A stretch of DNA of 26,638 nucleotides from a virus. Where the stretch lies: IMG/VR virus record IMGVR_UViG_3300042891_000979, positions 1-26,638 of that record. The stretch is one strand, 5' to 3'. The number at the start of each line of letters is the position of its first letter. The first letter of the stretch is position 1. Positions 1 to 7,200 of this stretch are shown here, piece by piece. The notes beneath the pieces were generated by a model. It saw only the letters and a list, made by a program, of their open reading frames with translations. It did no database searches and was not told the origin of the DNA. The position numbers and the translations under genes were made by a program.

Positions 1-777
1 TATTATGCATTTGATTGGGATGACAACATTGTTCATATGCCAACAAAGATAATGTTAAAAACTGAAGATGGTGATGAAGTTGGTATGAGTACAGATGATT
101 TTGCGGAATACAGAGGTAAAATTGGAAAAGAAGATTTTGAGTATAATGGAGACACTATTGTAGGGTTTGGAGAAGACCCTTTTAGAAACTTCAGAACTGC
201 GGGTGATAAAGATTTCTTAGTTGATGCGATGAGAGCAAAACTTGGACCAGCATTTAATGACTTTAAAGAAGCGATTAATAACGGGTCAATTTTTTCAATC
301 ATTACCGCAAGAGGTCACAACCCCAACACTTTAAAACAAGCCGTTTACAATTATATTATTGACGGATTTAATGGTATAGATAAAGACCAACTAGTTAAGA
401 ACCTTAAAAAATACAGGACGTTTGTAGATGAGGACGATATGACTGACGATGAATTAATCAAGTCGTATTTAGAACTCAACAAATATCATCCAGTGTCTTT
501 CGGAGATGAAGAAGGAGCTGCCAACCCTGAAGAAGCTAAAGTTCGTGCGATGGAGGATTTTGTTTCCTATATTAAAGGAATGGCAAATTTATTAAATAAG
601 AAAGCATTTATTAAAAATGATGTATCAAATAACTTTGTACCAGAGCAACCTAGTATTGGATTCTCAGATGATGATGTTAGAAATGTAGAAGTAATGAGTA
701 AACACTTTAAAGATAAACCAGATAATATAGTTAAGACTTATTCTACTGCTGGAGGCGTTAAAAAGGAATATAAGTAG
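1..777 (+). CDS. HAD-family phosphatase-like protein, 5' end missing
   Basis: The reading frame is open from the first base of the window, so the true start lies upstream; the first in-frame ATG (37) is internal because it falls after the catalytic motif. What is visible is a haloacid-dehalogenase fold signature. Motif I is FDWDDN, with the nucleophile Asp codon at 13-15 and the second Asp at 19-21. A motif II-like ITARGHNP lies near 301-324, and an acidic motif FSDDDVRN lies near 661-684. HAD enzymes transfer phosphate through an Asp nucleophile with Mg2+, and the phage versions are often nucleotidases or nucleic-acid-end phosphatases. The substrate cannot be read from the sequence. The middle (about 400-560) is acidic and helical and may be a cap or insert. 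The gene ends about 100 bases before the tail tube gene and shares its orientation. HAD membership is fairly sure; a function in the virion or in nucleotide metabolism is open. Confidence 0.75.
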   Translation, partial: YYAFDWDDNIVHMPTKIMLKTEDGDEVGMSTDDFAEYRGKIGKEDFEYNGDTIVGFGEDPFRNFRTAGDKDFLVDAMRAKLGPAFNDFKEAINNGSIFSIITARGHNPNTLKQAVYNYIIDGFNGIDKDQLVKNLKKYRTFVDEDDMTDDELIKSYLELNKYHPVSFGDEEGAANPEEAKVRAMEDFVSYIKGMANLLNKKAFIKNDVSNNFVPEQPSIGFSDDDVRNVEVMSKHFKDKPDNIVKTYSTAGGVKKEYK

Positions 778-827
778 ATTATAATCTCGACAAAATAAAA
801 GTAAAGAGAAAAATTTTTTAACAAGAC

Positions 828-880
828 TATATTTATAGGATATAAACAACAAAAAAAAAACAAAAAAAAATTAAAATAAC
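828..880 (+). promoter_or_regulatory. Candidate late promoter and A-rich leader of the tail tube gene
   Basis: TATATTTATA at 828-837 matches the box that recurs before other structural genes. From 841 to 880 the leader is almost entirely A, with short T and C interruptions, and there is no Shine-Dalgarno-like GGAG. A-rich leaders of this kind are associated with efficient translation in Flavobacterium and Bacteroides, which fits a protein needed in many copies per virion. Promoter activity is inferred from recurrence and position only. Confidence 0.5.
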
Positions 881-1369
881 ATGGCTGATTTATTAATGAA
901 AATGCCGATACCTTACGAACCGAAACGCCAGAACCGTTTCATTTTAAGGTTTCCGTCAAGTTTAGGTATCAACGAATGGTTTGTTGAAAGCGCTTCAAGA
1001 CCGTCTATCAAGATTGGTGCAACTGAAATACAATTTTTAAATACATCTACATTCGTAGCAGGTAGATTTAACTGGGACCCAATTAGTGTTAAGTTCCGTG
1101 ACCCTATTGGACCATCAGCAGCTCAAGCTCTTATGGAGTGGGTTCGTTTACACGCTGAATCGGTGACAGGTCGTATGGGTTATGCTGCAGGTTACAAAAA
1201 AGATATCGACCTTGAAATGTTAGACCCTACAGGAGTTGTTGTTGAGAAATGGATTCTCTATGGAACTTTCTTAACTGATGTAAACTTTGGTTCGTTATCT
1301 TATAGTCAAGATGCGTTGGCTGATATCACAGCTTCTTTAAGAATGGATAGATGTGTGTTAGTATACTAA
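881..1369 (+). CDS. 19: Tail tube protein, T4 gp19 family
   Basis: This 162-aa protein is almost the length of T4 gp19 (163 aa). The N-terminal segment with PKRQNRFILRFP followed by a WFVESASRPSI stretch is the family's typical opening. Tail tube proteins polymerise as hexameric rings to form the inner tube of a contractile tail, through which DNA passes. The first ATG (881) is used because it follows directly on the A-rich leader; ATGs 15 and 21 bases further in would trim only the extreme N-terminus. The gene has its own candidate promoter and is followed by a strong terminator, so it probably forms a highly expressed single-gene unit. The sheath gene (gp18) would be expected upstream, outside the window. 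Confidence 0.9.
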   Translation: MADLLMKMPIPYEPKRQNRFILRFPSSLGINEWFVESASRPSIKIGATEIQFLNTSTFVAGRFNWDPISVKFRDPIGPSAAQALMEWVRLHAESVTGRMGYAAGYKKDIDLEMLDPTGVVVEKWILYGTFLTDVNFGSLSYSQDALADITASLRMDRCVLVY

Positions 1370-1403
1370 TACTATTTACATAAAATTATACGTAATTATA
1401 TTT

Positions 1404-1439
1404 AACCGTAAAGCTAATAAACTTTACGGTTATTTTTTT
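1404..1439 (+). terminator. Rho-independent terminator after tail tube gene
   Basis: A 10-bp perfect stem, AACCGTAAAG (1404-1413) with CTTTACGGTT (1422-1431), encloses an 8-base loop and is followed by a run of seven T (1433-1439). It ends only two bases before the next start codon. It therefore closes the tube gene unit, and the next gene depends on readthrough or on the weak TATATTTAA box at 1397-1405, which overlaps the stem. Confidence 0.85.
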
Positions 1440-1441
1440 AT

Positions 1442-2185
1442 ATGGAAAATCAAGCAAGAGACTACGGTCAAGAAAATTTTACACTACCACACGACGTGGT
1501 TCAACTACCTTCACAAGGAGTATTTTACAAAAATAAAAAGAAAGCGATTAAAGTTGGTTATCTTACTGCTTCCGATGAGAACATTCTTATGGGAGGGTCT
1601 AATGACTTAACAATGACTTTATTGAGAGCCAAAATATATGAGCCAGATATTAAAGTTGAAGAATTAGTTGAAGGTGATGTTGAAGCAATTCTTATCTTTT
1701 TAAGAAATACTGCTTTTGGTCCTGAAATAACTTTAAATGTTACTGACCCAACAACTAAAAAACAATTCCAAACTACAGTTGTGTTGGATGAATTGTCAAT
1801 TGTTGGAAATCAAAAACCAGGTGAAGATGGTACCTTTACAATCATGTTACCAAAATCACAATCAACAATTAAAATTAAACCATTAACTTATGGTGAAATT
1901 CAAGACATCAATCGATTAGCGTCAACATACCCACAAGGTAGAGTTGTTCCAAGGGTTACGTGGAGAATGGAGAGAGAAATTTTAGAGGTTGATGGTTCAA
2001 GAGACAAATCTCAGATTGCTAAATTTATTGAGTCAATGCCAATTGCGGATTCTAAATTCATTAGAAATTTTATGAATGAAAATGAACCAAGATTAGACAT
2101 GAACAAAACTATTATGGCCCCGTCAGGAGAAAAACTAACAGTGAATGTTGGTTTTGGGGTCGACTTTTTTCGCCCTTTCTTCTGA
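1442..2185 (+). CDS. Baseplate hub assembly / tail chaperone protein, T4 gp26-like family
   Basis: This is a 247-aa protein. The N-terminal motif LPSQGVFY and the following pattern of a GYLTASDENIL-like stretch are the signature of the T4 gp26/gp51-type baseplate assembly family, whose members usually begin with a 'LPS+G.FY' motif. The C-terminus GVDFFRPFF resembles the 'v.FFWP' ending of that family, so the zero-frame product looks complete. The cysteine zinc-knuckle pairs of some relatives are absent. The gene lies between tail tube and tape measure, the position where many phages encode tail assembly chaperones that wrap the tape measure before tube polymerisation. It overlaps a +1-frame coding segment (2145-2324). 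Family assignment is good; whether it acts as a hub assembly factor or as a tape-measure chaperone is inference from position. Confidence 0.75.
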   Translation: MENQARDYGQENFTLPHDVVQLPSQGVFYKNKKKAIKVGYLTASDENILMGGSNDLTMTLLRAKIYEPDIKVEELVEGDVEAILIFLRNTAFGPEITLNVTDPTTKKQFQTTVVLDELSIVGNQKPGEDGTFTIMLPKSQSTIKIKPLTYGEIQDINRLASTYPQGRVVPRVTWRMEREILEVDGSRDKSQIAKFIESMPIADSKFIRNFMNENEPRLDMNKTIMAPSGEKLTVNVGFGVDFFRPFF

Positions 2186-2324
2186 GTATAGGAAGAGTCA
2201 AATCGACGAATTTTATTATCTAACAACATTGTTAAAAGTTTCTTATCAAGATTTTGAGAGGATGCCGATATTTGTTAGGAAATATTTACTCAATAAATGG
2301 ATAGAAGATAATCAGAAGGACTAA
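2145..2324 (+). CDS. Small tail-assembly ORF in the +1 frame, or frameshift extension of the gp26-like protein
   Basis: The +1 frame is open from an ATG at 2145 to a TAA at 2322-2324 (59 codons) and covers the whole gap before the tape measure gene. The part after the overlap contains DEFYYLTTLLKVSYQDF and a MP-x-x-x-R-K-Y motif. That pattern (helix, SY.D, MP..R+) is typical of short phage tail-assembly-chaperone C-termini. Two expression routes fit. One is separate initiation at 2145, where the only GGAG is 15 bases upstream. The other is +1 frameshifting at GAC TTT TTT CGC (2162-2173), where tRNA-Phe on UUU could re-pair with UUC while the CGC Arg codon waits. A GGG-G site at 2156-2159 is a second slip candidate. 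That it is coding is likely; the route is undecided. Confidence 0.65.
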   Translation: MLVLGSTFFALSSEYRKSQIDEFYYLTTLLKVSYQDFERMPIFVRKYLLNKWIEDNQKD

Positions 2325-2340
2325 AAAAATTAGTCCTTCT
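2314..2340 (+). terminator. Hairpin terminator at the end of the +1-frame ORF
   Basis: An 11-bp perfect stem, AGAAGGACTAA (2314-2324) with TTAGTCCTTCT (2330-2340), has a five-A loop. The stop codon of the small ORF lies inside the left arm. The 3' tail is only moderately T-rich (TCTATTTATA), so termination may be partial. A stem this perfect between tail genes most likely terminates or processes the mRNA. Confidence 0.65.
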
Positions 2341-2341
2341 T

Positions 2342-2357
2342 CTATTTATATAGAAAC
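2342..2357 (+). promoter_or_regulatory. Candidate late promoter before the tape measure gene
   Basis: CTATTTATATAGAAAC lies directly after the hairpin and ends 10 bases before the start codon. Its 15-base core TATTTATATAGAAAC is repeated exactly at 16983-16997, before another gene start, and a close variant sits at 4232-4247. Repetition at three gene starts, each just upstream of an ATG, supports a regulatory role. Confidence 0.55.
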
Positions 2358-2367
2358 CAAAACTTAA

Positions 2368-4212
2368 ATGCCGTCAAAAGAAGAAATCGATAAGTTAAAG
2401 AAAAGTGTTGAAAGTCTTGCATCACCTCTTGAGGAAGCTGCCAAGGCTATGGACACCATGTTTGATTTATCTGAAAGACTGAACCAAACATTTGTAATGG
2501 GTAGAACCCGAATGGATGAGTTGGGAGACGCCATTTCTAGGTCTGCCGCTGGAGTAATTCGTTTAGGTGGTGATGCAGCATCGGCTGCCGCCACGATGGA
2601 GGGTATTGCTGAGGGGTCAAGAAGAAATGTAATTGCAACGGAAGAACAAGTTTCAAAATTATATGCCGCTAGTAAAATATTAGGTATAGAATCGGAAACA
2701 TTGGTTGAAAATTTTGCTACCGTAGGTATTGAGGCTTCTCAAATAGGTACAAACTTAGAAAGTTCTATTGATTATATTCAAAGTGTTGGATTGAACTCTA
2801 AAACGGTTATGGGGGATGTTAATGCTAACATGTCCAAAATGAACCGTTATCAGTTTGAAGGTGGTGTTGCAGGTTTAGCAAAAATGGCGGCACAAGCATC
2901 AATGTTAAGATTGGACATGCAAGAAACATTTAATTTTGCGGAAAAAGTTTTAACACCTGAAGGGGCTATTGAAACCGCTGCTGGATTACAAAGGTTAGGT
3001 GTATCTATTGGAAACTTAACTGACCCGTTTGCATTAATGAATCAATCATTAACAGACCCATCGGGATTACAAGATAGTATTATTAAAGCGTCAAAACAAT
3101 TTACAGAGTTTGATGAAAAAACACAAACATTTAAGATAAATCCTCAAGGGGTCTTAATGTTGAGAGAAATTGAACAAGAAGCTGGTATGTCTGCGGGGTC
3201 TTTAAGTAAAGCTGCTTTAGCCGCCGCAGATTTAGATAAAAGAATATCTAATATAAGTCCTGAAATACAGTTTGACAAAGAAGAAGACAAACAATTGTTG
3301 GCAAATATGGCAACAATGAAAGATGGACAATATGTGGTTCAACTTAAAAATGACCAAACAGGTATTATAGAACAAAAGAAACTAAGTGAGTTAACTCAAG
3401 AACAATTTGACGCTCTAAAAGAAAGAGAAGAAAATCGACCAAAAACTCTTGAAGACATTCAATCAAGTCAATTGACTGTTGCACAAGATATGGCAGCAAA
3501 TGTTAAAGCGATTGCAGCTAAAGTTGCTTATGGTGTTGCGGCAACACCTGTAGTTCGTGAAAACATTTATGGAGCTGACAGAATTTTAAGAGAATTATCA
3601 AAAGACGTTTATAAGGCAATTCCTGAGAGTGCTAAAATTACTGAAAATGTTACGGGAGCGATAGATAAAATGAGAGATTTATTTACCGCAAAAGACGCTG
3701 GTAAAATTTCTGACGCCGATTTTACTAAAAAAATTGAACAATTAGAAAATAGTGTTATTAGTGGAGCAAATTCATTGGGTGAAAGTGGAACGAAAGCTCT
3801 TAAAGGTATTTTAGAGGCCAGTGCTAAAAATATTAAAGGAAGTAGTGGAATTGAAAAAGAATTTAGGGCATTTGCAAATGAAACTTTGGAAGCACTTGGT
3901 TCACCGTTAAAGTCTTCGGTTGAGGCGGTTAAACAAAAGGCTCAAGTAAAACCTCTAAGTGAGTCAAATGTTTTAGGTGAAACTTTACAATCTAAAATGG
4001 CATCAAAACAAATTGAAACAACTCAACCAAAAACAACTAATGTTACAAACAACGTAACGGGTAATATTAAAATAACTATAGATGGTCCTGTTGGAGCTAA
4101 TGGGTTAACACAACAACAATTAACTCAAATATTCAATAGTGAAGGATTTAAACAATATGTTGCAACTCTTGGAAAAGATACAAAAGGTGCGGGTGTTCCA
4201 ACTTATCAATGA
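2368..4212 (+). CDS. Tail tape measure protein (T4 gp29-like)
   Basis: This 614-aa protein is rich in Ala, Glu and Lys. Residues 1-60 look like a coiled coil (MPSKEEIDKLKKSVESL onward), there are long predicted helices throughout, and the C-terminus is Gly/Thr/Asn-rich with NVTNNVTGNIKI repeats. No transmembrane segment is evident. Tape measure proteins set tail length and fill the tube before DNA ejection. T4 gp29 is 590 aa and serves a tail of about 100 nm, so a similar tail length would be expected here. The call rests on size, composition and position: directly after the chaperone-type genes and before the baseplate genes. No sequence motif unique to the family was identified. Confidence 0.7.
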   Translation: MPSKEEIDKLKKSVESLASPLEEAAKAMDTMFDLSERLNQTFVMGRTRMDELGDAISRSAAGVIRLGGDAASAAATMEGIAEGSRRNVIATEEQVSKLYAASKILGIESETLVENFATVGIEASQIGTNLESSIDYIQSVGLNSKTVMGDVNANMSKMNRYQFEGGVAGLAKMAAQASMLRLDMQETFNFAEKVLTPEGAIETAAGLQRLGVSIGNLTDPFALMNQSLTDPSGLQDSIIKASKQFTEFDEKTQTFKINPQGVLMLREIEQEAGMSAGSLSKAALAAADLDKRISNISPEIQFDKEEDKQLLANMATMKDGQYVVQLKNDQTGIIEQKKLSELTQEQFDALKEREENRPKTLEDIQSSQLTVAQDMAANVKAIAAKVAYGVAATPVVRENIYGADRILRELSKDVYKAIPESAKITENVTGAIDKMRDLFTAKDAGKISDADFTKKIEQLENSVISGANSLGESGTKALKGILEASAKNIKGSSGIEKEFRAFANETLEALGSPLKSSVEAVKQKAQVKPLSESNVLGETLQSKMASKQIETTQPKTTNVTNNVTGNIKITIDGPVGANGLTQQQLTQIFNSEGFKQYVATLGKDTKGAGVPTYQ

Positions 4213-4231
4213 TAAAAAAAACTCAATCAAC

Positions 4232-4247
4232 CTATTTATTAGTAAAC
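4232..4247 (+). promoter_or_regulatory. Candidate late promoter before the 1680-aa baseplate gene
   Basis: CTATTTATTAGTAAAC shares its first eight bases and its final AAAC with the box before the tape measure gene, and it ends six bases before the ATG. It lies in the 41-base gap between two structural genes. No hairpin is seen here. Confidence 0.45.
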
Positions 4248-4253
4248 ATATAA

Positions 4254-7200
4254 ATGGGTAGTCCGTTAGATTATATTAGTACTGAAGGATTCAGAAAAAA
4301 ACTGATGACTCGTAATTTAGTACCTTATGCTAAATCACCTAGTCCTGCGACCCCGCCAATAACATATGAAGTAGTTCAACAAGACATTTCTGTTATTGAC
4401 AGTCCTGATTTTTTAATTGATACAACATTTTTTGCCGACAAACAATATACTCTTAACAGATGGGGTAATGAAGGAGGATATGAATTTGCTCCTGACATTA
4501 GTGGAAACTTAAATACAACTTCTAATCAGGGTGAATATGGACCAGGTCAACAAGATGCTCACATTGTTGATACGGGATTTGCGGCAACTCAAATATGGAG
4601 ACCATTAAACGCTTATTCAAGTCCGAATAATTTTGATGCGGGTGAGGCGGTTTCATCATTAGAAACTGTTAGACCTGACCAAGACAGACCACCAAACGGA
4701 CAACCATATTATACCTTTACACCATCATCTTATCGTGCGGTATCAATATTATTAAATCCTGACCCACTTGGTAGTGATGGGTTATTGAGTTCAGATTCAT
4801 TTATTGCTCGTTTAGGTGCCAAGACTTTAAAGAAAGAATTTCAAGACCGAATTGGTAGAGCAATCATTAGAGAAACTATTGGTAGAGCCAACATTTTAAA
4901 TGTTAATAGTAGTACAAATCTTGTTAATATTTTAACTGGTAATGTTCCGATAATTGAACCAAACTATAATATTACGGTACCAAACAATCCGTTGGGAGCT
5001 GCAGCTCAATTTGCCTTAAGTCTTGGAGGTAGTCAATTACCGTTCTCAACTATACCAGGTTCTTATTGGGACCCAAGTGTTAATCCACCACAACCAACCA
5101 CAATCCAACAAGCTCTATTGGGTAATCCATTAGCTGCGGGTGGTAAACTTATTAGTAATCTTTTAGGTGCGGGTAAGACAGGTTCCCAAATATTCTTTGA
5201 AAATACAGGACAAGGTCAAAAATCTTTATTGTTTAAGAATATTAACTTTAACAGATACAAGCCAAGTTACGACCGAACATTAATCGACCGTTTGGGTGGA
5301 GCTTTGGTTGGAACCAACACAAACAACGCCAATTATTATATTGGTTCAACAACATCTGAACCATCAAGAATTTTTTCACCATCAGGTTCATTACCAAACG
5401 ACCCTTATGGTAATGAAGTACAATCACCTGTTTATGGTCCCGAAGAGTTGGCTCAGTTATATGAAGGACCAAGTAAAGAAATTAGACTTGGTGCTAACGG
5501 ACCGACTTATAGTAATGGTGGGGGTATTGAAGGTGGATTCACATGGGTATCACCAAAATACAAAGGTAATGCTGGTAAAAAAGTTGGTATTGGTGGTGAA
5601 ATCACAAATAATGACGAAGACTTTAAACCATCATCATACAACTCAACAGAGTCCACTGAAAGAACTTTTAGAGAAGGTTCTATATTAGATGACACCCAAA
5701 GATTAATTGATAGCCAACCACAAGGTGGTAACCGTCTAAAACATGCGGGTAACGCGATTGACCAAGTTAGTAAAGTATTCCATGATGGGTACAAAGAAAT
5801 GACAAAAGGTTCAAGAGTTTTAAGTTATGTTGGAGCAATCGGACAAGAGGTTGGAACAGAATATTGTCGTGTATTTGCCAAAGATATTCCTTATTTACAA
5901 TATAATGACCTTCAAAAAACCGATGGTATTACAACTGAAGGTAGAAGATTTGCGTGGTCTGTATTAGATAAGACATATAATCTTAATATTGCACCAAACA
6001 AACAAGAGGGAGGACAAGACTCAACTAACATTATTGGTACGATGAATAATGCTTATGCTAAAAAATATATGTTCTCATTGGAGAACTTGGCATGGGCAAC
6101 ATCAAACACACCAGGTTTTGCGGTTTCAGACTTGGCGGTTTGTGAACGAGGACCAAATGGAGGTAGAGTAATGTGGTTCCCACCATATAACTTAACATTC
6201 AACGAATCAGTACAGGCTAACTGGAATCCAAACGAATTCCTTGGAAGACCTGAACCAATTTATACTTACAAAAGTACAAGTAGAACAGGTAGTTTAACAT
6301 GGGATATTGTTGTTGACCATCCTTCAGTGTTAAATGTTATTGTTAACAAGGTGTTAGCAAACGAAACAAACAAACCAAGAATTGATAGTATTTTAGATTC
6401 ATTCTTTGCAGGATGTAGAAAATACGATTTATATGAACTTGCCAAAAAATATTATACAATTAATCCAAACGATTTATTCCAAATCCAACAAGCCATTACA
6501 TCTAAAGAAATTACAAGAGAACAGATGCAATACGCTATCAATACTATTGATGGTGGAAACCCAACAGTTGCTGCGTCTAACAGTGGTGGTGGAGTAACAG
6601 GTTCTGGTGGTGGAGGTGCGACAGGTAGTGTTGAATTAAACAAATACCAACAAATTGCCTTTTATTTTGGTAATGATTTTCCAAAACAAAATAAACCAAT
6701 TCCAAATTATGCTCAAGAGTATGACAGATATACATCACCAACAAACGTTGGGTTGTATACTAGTAAGCCAAATGGTGCTCAGTTAGATGAGTTCTTCAAT
6801 ACTGTTGTTACACCAAACTATCAAATTGGTCAACAGTTAGCCGATAAAATTGCCGAACTATTAACAACAAATACTGAACCTAATACAAACATTACAATTG
6901 TAATTAGCTCAAGTTGTTCTGCACCAGCGACTGAATCATATAATAAAGAACTTTCTGCAAGAAGAATTGCATCTGTTATTAAATTCTTTACCGAATATCC
7001 AGCAACTAATAAATTTGTTAAATCAAATAGATTAATATTGAAAAGTGGTGAAGGGTTTGGTGAGAATACAACATCACAACCAAAAAAATCTAAAAAAACA
7101 CAAGGTCCGTTTTCAATAGATGAAATGGATGTTGGTAATACGGTTAACTGTACAGATAATGATAATAACACTGTTGGTGGTGATACTCAAGCGGGTTCTA

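Noticed and set aside
2183-2185. The gp26-like stop codon as a sequencing error or pseudogene
   Set aside because: The zero-frame product already ends with the FF-x-P motif usual for the family, and the +1 frame has its own ATG. Overlap or frameshift is more economical than an error, although an indel cannot be excluded without reads.
2343-2350. TATTTATA as a T4 late promoter (TATAAATA) firing on the - strand
   Set aside because: No - strand gene lies downstream on that strand, while each copy is placed just before a + strand start codon.
5296-5688. A 130-codon open frame on the + strand inside the 1680-aa gene
   Set aside because: It lies wholly within a strong, well-patterned gene in another frame. 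Its sequence is rich in His, Leu and Met in the manner of a frame shadow, and it has no promoter or leader.
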